51,641 nucleotides of DNA from positions 1-51,641 of the forward strand of contig CAKPSB010000008.1 of assembly GCA_934183155.1 (NCBI GenBank), written 5' to 3'. The notes beneath the pieces were generated by a model. The model did no database searches and was not told the DNA's origin. It saw nothing but the letters and a program-made list of their open reading frames with translations. The DNA comes from an uncultured Bacilli bacterium (GTDB lineage Bacteria > Bacillota_I > Bacilli_A > RF39 > UBA660). Position numbers and translations under genes: made by a program. Positions 18,036 through 27,169 of this stretch are shown here, piece after piece (within the stretch, counting starts at the first letter, position 1; every line of letters begins with the position of its first letter).

Positions 18036-18057
18036 GAAAGATTAGTCTTTCTTTTTT
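18034..18057 (+). terminator. Terminator of the YjcZ-like pair
   Basis: Stem AAGAAAGA/TCTTTCTT with TTAG loop and T run. Confidence 0.8.
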
Positions 18058-18078
18058 CTTTTAAAAAACGCTTGTTCG

Positions 18079-18087
18079 TGTTATAAT
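18079..18087 (+). promoter_or_regulatory. Extended -10 promoter of ruvA operon
   Basis: TGtTATAAT lies 17 bases before the chosen ruvA start; the -35 is weak. Confidence 0.55.
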
Positions 18088-18104
18088 TAGCAGGGGTGTT
18101 TAGT

Positions 18105-18653
18105 ATGTATTCATATATAAGAGGATTTGTTAAGGATATAGAAAGTGATTATATTGTAGTTGATAATGGTGGTGTAGGATATTTAGTTTATACGGCTAGT
18201 CCTTATTCTTTTGAGATTGATAAGGAGTATACTATATATTTATATCAATATGTTAGAGAAGATGAAAATAGTTTATATGGTTTTAAAAGTTTAGATGAAA
18301 AAAAGCTTTTTCTAAAGTTAATTTCAGTTAAAGGTGTAGGCTGTAAGATGGCGCTTCCTATGTTGGCTTCTGGTAATATTAGAGGAATTATTGATGCGAT
18401 TGATAGAGAAAATATTTTATATTTAAAAAAATTTCCTAAAATTGGTGATAAGGTAGCAAGACAAATCATTCTTGATTTGAAGGGTAATCTTACTAAGGGT
18501 GAAAGTACAGTTCAAATGAATGATGAATTGGTTGAGGCTTTAAAGAGTTTAGGATATAAATCTAGTGATATTAATAAAATTATTAAAAATGTTGATAGTA
18601 CATTATCAGTTGAACAACAAATAAAACAAGCTTTAAAATTACTTTTAAAATAA
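18105..18653 (+). CDS. ruvA: Holliday junction branch migration protein RuvA
   Basis: The 182-residue protein has an OB fold at the N terminus (YSYIRGFVKDIESDYIVVDN), helix-hairpin-helix motifs (VKGVGCKMALPML and FPKIGDKVARQIILDL) and the small C-terminal RuvB-contact domain (LVEALKSLGYKSSDI). RuvA binds four-way junctions and loads RuvB. ATG 18105 is chosen over GTG 18096 because AGGGGTG lies six bases upstream. ruvB follows after 12 bases with a GGAGG site, giving the standard ruvAB order. Confidence 0.94.
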   Translation: MYSYIRGFVKDIESDYIVVDNGGVGYLVYTASPYSFEIDKEYTIYLYQYVREDENSLYGFKSLDEKKLFLKLISVKGVGCKMALPMLASGNIRGIIDAIDRENILYLKKFPKIGDKVARQIILDLKGNLTKGESTVQMNDELVEALKSLGYKSSDINKIIKNVDSTLSVEQQIKQALKLLLK

Positions 18654-18665
18654 TGGAGGAAAATA

Positions 18666-19676
18666 ATGGACGATAGGATTGTTAGTAGTGGACAGATTTT
18701 GGATGACAAAAAAGATGAAACTAATTTAAGACCAATTAGTTTAGATGAATATGTTGGACAAAGTGAATTAAAAGAAAATTTAGGTATTTTTATGAAAGCT
18801 GCGAAAATGAGGGGTGAAGCTTTGGATCATGTTTTACTTTATGGCCCTCCAGGTCTTGGTAAAACAACAATGGCTTATATTATTGCTAATGAAATGGGTA
18901 GCAGTATTAAAACATCCTCTGGACCGGCTATTGAAAAAAGTGGTGATTTAGCGGCGGTTCTTTCAACTTTAGAGCCTGGGGATGTTTTGTTTATTGATGA
19001 GATTCATCGTATTCCAAGGTTTATTGAAGAAATACTTTATTCAGCAATGGAAGATTTTAAATTGGATATTATTGTTGGCTCTGACTCTTCTAGCCGTAAT
19101 ATTACAATTGATTTGCCACCTTTTACGTTAGTTGGAGCAACGACGCGAGCTGGTGATCTTACGGGACCACTACGTGATAGATTTGGAATTGTGTCTAAGC
19201 TTAATTTTTATACGGAAGATGAACTTAAAAAAATTGTTTTAAGAACAAGTAGTGTTTTAGATTCTGAAATTGATGAGGATGCAGCTTTAGAACTTGCTAG
19301 AAGAAGCCGAGGAACGCCAAGAATTGCTAATAGACTTTTTAAGAGAGTTAGAGATTATGCTTTGGTTATGGGCAAGGGATATATTGATTTGGATATTACT
19401 AAACTTGCTTTAAAAAAGTTAAAAGTAGATGAATTTGGATTGGACGCAACAGATTATAATTTATTAGAAGCTATTATTGAAAAGTTTAATGGGGGACCGG
19501 TTGGTATAGATGCACTTGCTAGTTCAATTGGTGAAGAAGCTTCAACTATTGAAGATGTTTACGAGCCGTATTTATTGCAAAATGGTTTTTTAAAAAGGAC
19601 TAATAGAGGAAGAATTGTGACGGAAAAAGCTTATAAACATATGAAGAAAACTTATGGAGGTAATTATGAAGACTGA
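18666..19676 (+). CDS. ruvB: Holliday junction DNA helicase RuvB
   Basis: The 336-residue AAA+ motor shows Walker A GPPGLGKT, Walker B LFIDEIHR, sensor-1 LVGATTRAG, the arginine-finger stretch GPLRDRFGI and the winged-helix tail (QNGFLKRTNRGRIVTEKAY). It drives branch migration together with RuvA. The length is typical. The last 11 bases overlap queA, whose RBS GGAGG lies inside the ruvB coding sequence, so they are translationally coupled. Confidence 0.96.
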   Translation: MDDRIVSSGQILDDKKDETNLRPISLDEYVGQSELKENLGIFMKAAKMRGEALDHVLLYGPPGLGKTTMAYIIANEMGSSIKTSSGPAIEKSGDLAAVLSTLEPGDVLFIDEIHRIPRFIEEILYSAMEDFKLDIIVGSDSSSRNITIDLPPFTLVGATTRAGDLTGPLRDRFGIVSKLNFYTEDELKKIVLRTSSVLDSEIDEDAALELARRSRGTPRIANRLFKRVRDYALVMGKGYIDLDITKLALKKLKVDEFGLDATDYNLLEAIIEKFNGGPVGIDALASSIGEEASTIEDVYEPYLLQNGFLKRTNRGRIVTEKAYKHMKKTYGGNYED

Positions 19677-20691
19677 TGATTTTGATTTTTATTTGCCGGA
19701 AAAATTAATTGCACAAACACCACTTGAAAAGCGTGATGCTTCAAGATTACTTGTTTTGGATAAAAAAACGGGAGATATTTCACATAAACATTTTGTTGAT
19801 ATTATTGATTATATGGAAAAGGGTGATACTTTAGTTCTTAATGATACTAAAGTTATGCCTGCTAGATTATGTGGAGTTAAAGAGGAAACTGGTGCTATTG
19901 TTGAGGTATTACTTTTAAAAGATGATGGTAATAATACTTGGGAATGTTTGACTAAACCGGCTAAAAGAATAAAAAAAGGAACGGTAGTTTCTTTTGGGGA
20001 AGGAAAATTAAATGCTATATGTACGGAAGTATTGGATGAAGGTATTAGAAAGTTTAGATTAGAGTATAAAGGTATTTTATATGAAATAATGGATGAACTT
20101 GGAGAAATGCCACTTCCACCTTATATTCATGAGAAGTTAAAAGATAAAAATAGGTATCAAACTGTTTATGCAAAAAATGTTGGTAGTGCGGCTGCGCCTA
20201 CAGCTGGGTTGCATTTTACGAAAGAACTTTTAAATAGAATAAAGAAAAAAGGGGTAAATATTGCTTATGTTACTTTACATGTTGGTCTTGGAACTTTTAG
20301 ACCAGTTAATGTGGAGGATGTTACTAAACATAAAATGCACAGTGAATATTATGTTATGAGTGAGGAAGTTGCTAATTTGCTTAATGAAACAAAAGCACGT
20401 GGGCATAAAATTATAAGTGTTGGTACAACATCAACAAGGACTTTAGAAACGATTGCTTCTAGATATGGCAAGTTTGTGGCTTGCTCAGGATGGACTGATA
20501 TATTTATCTATCCTGGATATGAGTTTAAAGGTATTGATTATTTAATTACAAATTTTCATTTGCCTAAATCAACTCTTGTGATGCTTGTTAGTGCTTTAGC
20601 AGGAAAAGAAAATATTATGAAGGCATACAGTGAAGCGGTTAAAAATGAGTATAGATTTTTCTCGTTTGGTGATGCTATGTTAATAAAGTAA
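19666..20691 (+). CDS. queA: S-adenosylmethionine:tRNA ribosyltransferase-isomerase
   Basis: The 341-residue protein has QueA signatures: FDFYLPEKLIAQTP at the start, NDTKVMPARL, AAPTAGLHFT and TLHVGLGTFRPV, and the end RFFSFGDAML. It transfers the ribosyl group of SAM to preQ1-modified tRNA in queuosine synthesis. ATG 19666 is chosen because GGAGG lies five bases before it; an in-frame start at 19654 would precede that site. ruvA-ruvB-queA is a well-known gene order in Bacillota. Confidence 0.95.
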   Translation: MKTDDFDFYLPEKLIAQTPLEKRDASRLLVLDKKTGDISHKHFVDIIDYMEKGDTLVLNDTKVMPARLCGVKEETGAIVEVLLLKDDGNNTWECLTKPAKRIKKGTVVSFGEGKLNAICTEVLDEGIRKFRLEYKGILYEIMDELGEMPLPPYIHEKLKDKNRYQTVYAKNVGSAAAPTAGLHFTKELLNRIKKKGVNIAYVTLHVGLGTFRPVNVEDVTKHKMHSEYYVMSEEVANLLNETKARGHKIISVGTTSTRTLETIASRYGKFVACSGWTDIFIYPGYEFKGIDYLITNFHLPKSTLVMLVSALAGKENIMKAYSEAVKNEYRFFSFGDAMLIK

Positions 20692-20701
20692 GGTGATGAA
20701 T

Positions 20702-21574
20702 ATGGTTATTGTAATAACAGGGCCAACGGCAGTTGGTAAAACTGATTTGAGTTTATTTTTAGCGCATAAGTTAAATGGTGAGATTATAAATGCTGATAGT
20801 ACACAAATATATAAAGGAATGGATATAGCTACTAATAAGGTAAAAGATACTGAAGGAATAAAACATTATTTATTTGATGAGAAAAATTTGATTGAAAATT
20901 ATACGGTTTTTGATTATCAAAAAGATGCTCGAAAAATTATTGATGATATTTTAGCTAGAGGTAAAACACCTATTTTAGTTGGAGGAACTGGTCTTTATAT
21001 TAATGCAGCTTTATATGATTATAAATTTGAAGATAAGGCTGTTTTAGAGTATGAAGGTATTAGTAATGATGAACTTTATAAAATGCTTTTAGAAGTTGAT
21101 CCAAATACTACTATTCATTTGAATAATAGAGTAAGGGTTATAAGTGCTTTGAATTATTTTAAAGCAAATGGTAAACCTTATAGTGAAAAGGCTAAAAATG
21201 ATAAGTTACTTTATGATACAGTTTTTATTGGGCTTACAACTGAAAGAGATATACTTTATTATAAAATTAATAAACGTGTTGATAAAATGATTGATGAAGG
21301 ACTTGTCTCAGAAGCTAGGGAACTTTATGATTTAAATATTAGAAGTAAAGCGGTGATGACACCTATTGGTATTAAAGAGTTATTTGAATATTTTGATGGT
21401 AATATTTCTTTAGATGAGGCGATAGAACTTATCAAAAGTAGAAGCCGAAAATATGCTAAAAGACAATATACTTGGTTTAATCATCAAATGGATTTGAATT
21501 GGTTTCATACTAATTATGAAAATTTTGAGGAAACGGAAAATGAGGTTTTAGATTATATAAACAATTTAAAGTGA
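20702..21574 (+). CDS. miaA: tRNA dimethylallyltransferase
   Basis: The 290-residue enzyme starts with the P-loop GPTAVGKT (7-14) and shows NADSTQIYKGMDIATNK, GGTGLYI, LTTERDILY and the C-terminal RKYAKRQYTWF. MiaA adds dimethylallyl to A37 of tRNAs that read codons starting with U. ATG 20702 has AGGTGA five bases upstream; GTG 20693 and ATG 20696 lie within or too close to that site. It starts 10 bases after queA and ends the operon. Confidence 0.95.
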   Translation: MVIVITGPTAVGKTDLSLFLAHKLNGEIINADSTQIYKGMDIATNKVKDTEGIKHYLFDEKNLIENYTVFDYQKDARKIIDDILARGKTPILVGGTGLYINAALYDYKFEDKAVLEYEGISNDELYKMLLEVDPNTTIHLNNRVRVISALNYFKANGKPYSEKAKNDKLLYDTVFIGLTTERDILYYKINKRVDKMIDEGLVSEARELYDLNIRSKAVMTPIGIKELFEYFDGNISLDEAIELIKSRSRKYAKRQYTWFNHQMDLNWFHTNYENFEETENEVLDYINNLK

Positions 21575-21576
21575 TT

Positions 21577-21604
21577 TTGCATTGCTTTTATAATGTGTTA
21601 TAAT
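21577..21604 (+). promoter_or_regulatory. Promoter of yqeG
   Basis: TTGCAT, 16 bases, TATAAT preceded by TGt. Confidence 0.7.
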
Positions 21605-21627
21605 ATATTTCATTTAGGAGGTTGATG

Positions 21628-22164
21628 ATGGATTTAATGGATATAATTCCTGATGTGTATGCACCGAGTGTGCATGATATAGATTATTTAAAACTTTATA
21701 AAAATGGTATAAGATATGGCGTTTTTGACGTTGATTGTACTATTTTGTCTTTTGATAATACGACTGTAAAGCCTGAGCTTGTTAATCTTTTTGAAGAAAT
21801 TAAAAAAATTGGTATTACACCTGGTTTGTGTTCTAGTGGATCTTTAAAAAGAGTTAAACCAGTAGCGGAAGCTCTTGGGGTAAAATTTATTTCTGATGCT
21901 GGTAAACCGTTTAAAGGAAATTTTAAACTGATAAGAGATAATCTTTTTGGTGGTGAAAGTAGGCCTACTAATACGATGATGGTTGGCGATTCATTTTATT
22001 TAGATATGATTTTTGCTCAAAGACTTGGACTTTATAAAGTTATGGTTGATGCTGTTAAGGATGAAGAGGGTGATGCTATGAAGACGATGGCTAATGATTT
22101 TGTTCAAACTTCTGTTTATGCATTTTTACCTAAGGAAAAATTTAAAAAAGGCAGATATTATTAA
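21628..22164 (+). CDS. yqeG: YqeG-family HAD phosphatase
   Basis: The 178-residue protein begins MDLMDIIPDVYAPSVHDID, the typical start of YqeG (HAD subfamily IIIA). Motif I is DVDCT (34-38), motif II the Ser in LCSSGS, and motif IV MVGDSFYLDM. Family members are phosphatases, some acting on phosphatidylglycerophosphate; the substrate here is not proven. ATG 21628 is favoured by AGGAGG at 21616-21621. It has its own promoter, and a hairpin at its stop codon separates it from dinB. Confidence 0.88.
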   Translation: MDLMDIIPDVYAPSVHDIDYLKLYKNGIRYGVFDVDCTILSFDNTTVKPELVNLFEEIKKIGITPGLCSSGSLKRVKPVAEALGVKFISDAGKPFKGNFKLIRDNLFGGESRPTNTMMVGDSFYLDMIFAQRLGLYKVMVDAVKDEEGDAMKTMANDFVQTSVYAFLPKEKFKKGRYY

Positions 22165-22183
22165 GTACACTTTTGTGTGCTTT
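22163..22183 (+). terminator. Hairpin after yqeG
   Basis: Stem AGTACAC/GTGTGCT with TTTT loop overlaps the stop codon; the T tail is short (TTT). Confidence 0.55.
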
Positions 22184-22199
22184 TAATGTAGGTGATCAA

Positions 22200-23402
22200 A
22201 TGAAAATTATTATGCATATTGATGTAAATAATGCTTTTTTATCTTGGACAGCTGTTTTTCGTTTAAAACAAGGTGAAAAAGTTGATATTAGAAATACTTA
22301 TGCAATTATTGGTGGGGATGAGAAGTCTAGACATGGTATTGTTTTGGCTAAATCAATGCCTGCTAAAAAAAGAGGTGTTGTAACAGCTGAAACTATTTAT
22401 AGTGCTAAAAAGAAATGCCCTAATTTAGAAGTTTATCCACCAAATTATTCTTTTTATAAAAAAATGAGTGATAGTATGTTTAATTTGATAAGAACATATT
22501 CACCTGATATTGAGCAAATGAGTATTGATGAATGTTTTTTGGATTATACACCGGTTAAACATTTATATGGTGATGAAGTTAAGTTTGCTTATGATTTAAA
22601 AAAAAGAATAAAAGATGAACTTGGTTTTACTGTTAATGTGGGAATTGCAAATAATAAATTATGTGCAAAGATGGCTTCGGATTTTTCTAAGCCTTATAAG
22701 GTTCATACATTATATGCTAATGAAGTTTTTTCAAAGATGTGGCCATTAAATGTTGATGATTTGTTTGGTATTGGTAGGCAAACGGCTTTAAAATTACATA
22801 AGTTAAACATTAATACGATATATGAACTGGCACATACTGATAGAAATTTTTTATATAAGTATTTTAAAAATCAAGCGGTTGATATGATTGATCGAGCTTG
22901 GGGAAGAGGCTCAGATGTAGTTAAAAGTGAGGCAGATGCTCCTAAGGGAATTGGTAATGAAGTTACTTTGAAGAAAAATATTTTTGATAAAGATGAGTTA
23001 AAGCCTTATTTACTTGCTTTGGCAGAAAATGTTTCTTTAAGACTTAGAAAGGAAGAAAAATATGCTTATGTCGTAGTGGTTACGGTAAAGGATAGATTTT
23101 TTAAACGATTTAGTCATCAAAAAAAGTTGGTTAATGCGACACAACTTACAGAAGATGTTTACAAAGTATCTTGTGAAATTTTGAATGAGATGAATATTGA
23201 TGATGGAATTAGATTGATTGGAATTAGATTAGATAAATTAACTGATAGCTCTATTCATCAAGTTTCTTTGTTTGAAGATTTAAAAGTTAGAGAAGGAAAT
23301 AATGAATTGGAAAGAACTGTTGATAAGTTAAAAGAAAAATATGGTTTTAAAATTATTAAAAAAGCTGGTCAAATGGATAAAAGAATCTCTAAGAAATATT
23401 AA
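22200..23402 (+). CDS. dinB: Y-family DNA polymerase (Pol IV)
   Basis: The 400-residue translesion polymerase shows MHIDVNNAFLSW (catalytic Asp), the palm motif MSIDECFLDYT (Asp-Glu pair), NVGIANNKLCAKMASDF, an HhH thumb (DLFGIGRQTALKLHKLNI) and a little-finger domain. Near the end it carries the beta-clamp binding peptide QVSLFED. ATG 22200 is chosen for AGGTGAT just upstream; earlier codons of the open frame are not conserved in the family. It copies damaged templates. Confidence 0.93.
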   Translation: MKIIMHIDVNNAFLSWTAVFRLKQGEKVDIRNTYAIIGGDEKSRHGIVLAKSMPAKKRGVVTAETIYSAKKKCPNLEVYPPNYSFYKKMSDSMFNLIRTYSPDIEQMSIDECFLDYTPVKHLYGDEVKFAYDLKKRIKDELGFTVNVGIANNKLCAKMASDFSKPYKVHTLYANEVFSKMWPLNVDDLFGIGRQTALKLHKLNINTIYELAHTDRNFLYKYFKNQAVDMIDRAWGRGSDVVKSEADAPKGIGNEVTLKKNIFDKDELKPYLLALAENVSLRLRKEEKYAYVVVVTVKDRFFKRFSHQKKLVNATQLTEDVYKVSCEILNEMNIDDGIRLIGIRLDKLTDSSIHQVSLFEDLKVREGNNELERTVDKLKEKYGFKIIKKAGQMDKRISKKY

Positions 23403-23413
23403 AGATTTTTTTA

Positions 23414-23442
23414 TTTACTTTGTTTTAATTAATCGGTATAAT
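23414..23442 (+). promoter_or_regulatory. Promoter of tex
   Basis: TTTACT, 17 bases, TATAAT. The expected +1 near 23449 is downstream of the ATG at 23441, which argues for the start at 23465. Confidence 0.6.
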
Positions 23443-23464
23443 GTTAGAAGAAAGTAGTGATAAT

Positions 23465-25630
23465 ATGAATAGTCAAATAATAGAGGAAGTAAGTAGGGAG
23501 TTAGGCATTAAAGTTAATCAAACAGAGAAGACTTTGAGTTTACTTAGCGAAGGAAATACTATTCCTTTTATTGCTAGATATCGTAAAGAGGTAACTGGTG
23601 GTCTTGATGAGGATACTATAAAAAAAATAAATGAAGTATATCTTTATCAGGTAAATTTATTAAATCGTAAAGAGGATGTTATTAGACTTATTGATGAAAA
23701 AGGTTTGCTTACAGATGAGTTAAGAAATCAAATAATGGAAGCTAATAAGTTAATTGATGTTGAAGATTTATATAGGCCTTATAAGGAAAAGAAAAAGACT
23801 AAAGCAACAGAAGCAATTAAAAATGGTTTGGAACCATTAGCTAAAACAATTATGTCTTTTGTTCAAAATGTTACGGTAGATCAGCTTGTTAAGAATTTTT
23901 TGAATGATAAAGTTAAGACAAAAGAAGAGACTATTGAGGGAGCTTCTTATATTATTGCCGAGTGGATTAGTGATAATGCGTCTTATAGAAAATGGATTAG
24001 AAGGTATACTTTTAATGAGGGTATTTTGACTACTCGACTTAAGAAAAATGCTTCTGATGAGAAGAAAATATATGAGATGTATTATGATTTTAAGGAAAAG
24101 GTAAAATATGCGAAGGCATATAGAATTATGGCTATTAATAGAGCGGAGAAGGAAAAAGTAATTAGTGTTAATTTAGAGATTGATGCTGATAAAATAATTG
24201 CTTATTTACAAGAAAAGCTTATTAAAAAGCAAGCTCCTTTTAATTATGTTATTGAAGGGGCTATTAAAGATAGCTATAAAAGATTAATTTCTCCTTCTAT
24301 TGAAAGGGAAATTAGAAGTGAACTTACGGAAAAGGCTTGTGAAGATGCTATTCATAATTTTGGATTGAATTTAGAAAACTTACTTATGCAACCACCAATG
24401 AAGGAAAAAAATGTGTTAGGATTTGATCCTGGATATGTTAATGGTTGTAAATTGGCAGTTGTTGATAAAACTGGTAAGTTTTTAGATTCTTTAATTATAA
24501 AACCATTTTTAAATAATGTTAAAGAAGCTGATTTGGAAAAATATAAGTTGATAGTTTCTTCTTTAATTAAGAAATATAATATTGATATTATTTCTATTGG
24601 TAATGGAACGGCTTCAAGAGAAAGTGAAAAATTTTGTGCTGATATGATAAGAGAGTACAATTTAAATTGTAAGTATGTTATTGTTTCAGAAGCTGGGGCT
24701 TCTATTTATTCAACGGAAAAGGTGGCTTCTTTGGAATTTCCAGATTTATCTCCAAATGAAAGAAGTGCTGTTAGTATTGGTAGAAGATTACAAGATCCAC
24801 TTTCTGAACTTGTTAAAATACCACCAACTGGTATGGGAGTTGGTTCTTACCAACACGATGTACCTAATAAGGATTTAACTGAATCTTTAGATTTTGTGGT
24901 TACAAAGGCGGTTAATAGTGTTGGGGTTAATATTAATACGGCTTCTAGTTCACTTTTAAAGTATGTTTCTGGTTTAAACAAAAGAGGTATTGATAAGATT
25001 ATTGATTATAGAGATAACAATGGTGTTTTTAAATCAAGAGATGAGGTAAAAAAATCTAAAGTATTAAGTGATAAGTCTTTTGAGCAGGCAATTGGTTTTT
25101 TACGAATTTTAGATGGTGATAATGTGCTTGATACAACAGATATACATCCTGAGAGCTATCAGCTTACTTTGGATTTGTTAAAGGCGGTTAATATGGATTT
25201 GTCTAAAATTGGTTCGCAAGAACTTATAGATGTACTTAATAATATTAATGTAAATGAGTATGCTTTGAAGTTAAAAACAGATAAATATACTTTGGAGGAT
25301 ATCATTAAATCGCTTAAAAAACCTGGAAGGGATCCACGTGATGAGATGCCGCAACCTATTTTAAAGAGTGATGTTTTGGATATTAAGGATTTAAAAATAG
25401 GAATGAAACTTCAAGGAACGGTTCGTAATGTTGTACCTTTTGGAATTTTTATTGATATTGGTCTTCATGATGATGGTATGGCACATATTTCTAAACTTAC
25501 TACTAGGTTTATTAAACATCCTAATGAGGTCGCATCAGTTGGAGATATTGTTGATTGTTATGTTGATGATGTTGATTTAAATAAAGGACGAGTTTCTCTT
25601 TCTTTAATAAAGCCGGATGGTGCAAAGTGA
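23465..25630 (+). CDS. tex: Tex-like RNA-binding transcription accessory protein
   Basis: The 721-residue protein follows the Tex order: helical N domain (IPFIARYRKEVTGGLDE), YqgF/RNase H-like domain (VLGFDPGYVNGCKLAVVDK), HhH repeats (VGVNINTASSSLLKYVSGL) and a C-terminal S1 domain (GMKLQGTVRNVVPFGIFID). It relates to Bacillus YdcI and to eukaryotic Spt6 and acts on transcription complexes or RNA. The start is set by the promoter position. It ends in TGA and overlaps the next gene, which starts with GTG, by four bases. Confidence 0.94.
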   Translation: MNSQIIEEVSRELGIKVNQTEKTLSLLSEGNTIPFIARYRKEVTGGLDEDTIKKINEVYLYQVNLLNRKEDVIRLIDEKGLLTDELRNQIMEANKLIDVEDLYRPYKEKKKTKATEAIKNGLEPLAKTIMSFVQNVTVDQLVKNFLNDKVKTKEETIEGASYIIAEWISDNASYRKWIRRYTFNEGILTTRLKKNASDEKKIYEMYYDFKEKVKYAKAYRIMAINRAEKEKVISVNLEIDADKIIAYLQEKLIKKQAPFNYVIEGAIKDSYKRLISPSIEREIRSELTEKACEDAIHNFGLNLENLLMQPPMKEKNVLGFDPGYVNGCKLAVVDKTGKFLDSLIIKPFLNNVKEADLEKYKLIVSSLIKKYNIDIISIGNGTASRESEKFCADMIREYNLNCKYVIVSEAGASIYSTEKVASLEFPDLSPNERSAVSIGRRLQDPLSELVKIPPTGMGVGSYQHDVPNKDLTESLDFVVTKAVNSVGVNINTASSSLLKYVSGLNKRGIDKIIDYRDNNGVFKSRDEVKKSKVLSDKSFEQAIGFLRILDGDNVLDTTDIHPESYQLTLDLLKAVNMDLSKIGSQELIDVLNNINVNEYALKLKTDKYTLEDIIKSLKKPGRDPRDEMPQPILKSDVLDIKDLKIGMKLQGTVRNVVPFGIFIDIGLHDDGMAHISKLTTRFIKHPNEVASVGDIVDCYVDDVDLNKGRVSLSLIKPDGAK

Positions 25631-26058
25631 AAAAATTATTAATTTTGTTTATTGTAGTTTGTTTAACAGGCTGTGTTAAGAATGATGATTTTTCTAAGAC
25701 TTGTAAAATTTCTACAAAAACGCAAAATATTACTGATGAGGTTGTTAACTATATTACTTATGATGCTGATGATAATGTTAAAAAGGTTGTTGCTGTTAGA
25801 ACAATAACGGCTTTAAATTATTCTGGTGAGACAACTTTAAAAGATATAAAAGAAAGTGCTATTTCTTTTAATAAAAAGTATGCGGGAGATAAAAATATTA
25901 AAATAACAGTTTCTAAAGATAGTAAAGATGTTTATGAAATTAAGTATTATTTGAATGTTTTAAAATTGAAAGATAGTACTTTGGACGAGTTTAAATTGAA
26001 GAAGAATTCTATTAAGCTTTTTAAGAAAATGCGTGATGAAAATATAAATTGTGAATAA
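25627..26058 (+). CDS. Small lipoprotein of unknown function
   Basis: The protein has 143 residues and starts with GTG that overlaps the tex stop codon (GTGA). It has a clear type II signal peptide with lipobox CLTGC, then a charged domain of about 125 residues with two further Cys (KTCKIS and the end NINCE). It resembles the DUF1307/YehR-like lipoprotein size class, but I cannot confirm a family. It is probably anchored outside the membrane and translated by coupling with tex. Confidence 0.75.
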   Translation: MKKLLILFIVVCLTGCVKNDDFSKTCKISTKTQNITDEVVNYITYDADDNVKKVVAVRTITALNYSGETTLKDIKESAISFNKKYAGDKNIKITVSKDSKDVYEIKYYLNVLKLKDSTLDEFKLKKNSIKLFKKMRDENINCE

Positions 26059-26078
26059 AATTAGGTAGGAGTTGAATT

Positions 26079-26909
26079 ATGTTAGAAATTATTAAAGCTA
26101 TTTTCTTTGGTATTGTTGAAGGAGTTACTGAGTGGCTTCCTATTAGTAGTACTGGTCATTTAATATTATTGAATGAATTTATTAAATTAGATGTTTCTAA
26201 AGCATTTTATGATGTTTTTCAGGTTGTTATTCAACTTGGAGCTATTATGGCGGTTGTCATTTTATATTGGAAAGATATTTTTCCTTTTAAGAAGAAAAAT
26301 AATAGTTTAAAGATAGATAAAAATATTTTGTCTCTTTGGGGTAAGATAATTGTGGCTTGTGTTCCTGCGGCTATAGTGGGAATATTGTTTGATGATGTTT
26401 TTGATAAGCTATTTTATAATTATGTTTGTGTGGCTATTGCTCTTGTTGTTTTTGGTATTGCTTTTATTATTATTGAAAACAAAAATAAGGGTGTTAAGCC
26501 TAAAATTACTTCTTTAAAAGAGCTTTCATATAATACGGTTTTGTTAATTGGAATATTTCAATTACTTGCAGCTATTTTTCCTGGAACTTCTAGATCAGGA
26601 GCTACTATAGTTGGGGCTCTTTTACTTGGAGTATCTAGAACGGTAGCGGCTGAGTTTACTTTCTTTTTGGCTATTCCAGTAATGTTTGGAGCTAGTTTGC
26701 TTAAAATTGTTAAGTATGGTTTTGCCTTTAAATCAATGGAGCTTGTTATATTACTTGTAGGTATGATTGTAGCTTTTATAACAAGTTTATTTATTATTAA
26801 ATTTTTGATGAGTTATATTAAAAAACATGATTTTAAAGTTTTCGGTTGGTATAGGATAATACTTGGAATTGTTATTCTTTTATATGCTTTAATGCAAGTT
26901 TTAGCATGA
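26079..26909 (+). CDS. uppP: Undecaprenyl-diphosphate phosphatase
   Basis: The 276-residue integral membrane protein has both active-site signatures: EGVTEWLPISSTGHLILL near the N terminus and FPGTSRSGATIVGALLLG in the second half. UppP (BacA) dephosphorylates undecaprenyl pyrophosphate so that the lipid carrier can be reused in wall synthesis; family members affect bacitracin tolerance. About seven or eight TM segments are visible. RBS TAGGAG lies before the ATG, 20 bases after the lipoprotein gene. Confidence 0.96.
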   Translation: MLEIIKAIFFGIVEGVTEWLPISSTGHLILLNEFIKLDVSKAFYDVFQVVIQLGAIMAVVILYWKDIFPFKKKNNSLKIDKNILSLWGKIIVACVPAAIVGILFDDVFDKLFYNYVCVAIALVVFGIAFIIIENKNKGVKPKITSLKELSYNTVLLIGIFQLLAAIFPGTSRSGATIVGALLLGVSRTVAAEFTFFLAIPVMFGASLLKIVKYGFAFKSMELVILLVGMIVAFITSLFIIKFLMSYIKKHDFKVFGWYRIILGIVILLYALMQVLA

Positions 26910-26910
26910 T

Positions 26911-26939
26911 TTGACAAATGAAAGGTTATTTTATATAAT
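26911..26939 (+). promoter_or_regulatory. Perfect sigma-A promoter of the argS leader
   Basis: TTGACA, 17 bases, TATAAT: both boxes are consensus. Confidence 0.85.
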
Positions 26940-26945
26940 TGGTTC

Positions 26946-27137
26946 AAGGCGATGCAAAAAAGTAGTAATAAGGGTTTTCATTTATAGTGAGTCTAGTTGT
27001 GGTGGAATCTAGATAATGTTTCCTTATGAACGTGTTTTTGATGTTAAGCTGTTTGTATAATCTGCATTAAAGATTTAAAGTAGCATAGACGTTTCTATGA
27101 AATAAGGTGGTACCGCGGTTATATTCGTCCTTATTTT
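26946..27137 (+). promoter_or_regulatory. T-box riboswitch, arginine specific
   Basis: The T-box sequence AAGGTGGTACCGCG is at 27104-27117. Stem I is closed partly by AATAAGG/CCTTAT. The specifier loop has AGTA on the 5' side (26961-26964) and GAA followed by CGT (27031-27033) on the 3' side, so the codon is CGU, arginine. The terminator helix AAATAAGG/CCTTATTT (27100-27107 with 27129-27136) competes with the antiterminator. Uncharged tRNA-Arg would allow read-through into argS. Confidence 0.92.
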
Positions 27138-27169
27138 ATAGGAATTTTTTAATTTTATGGGAGGTATTT

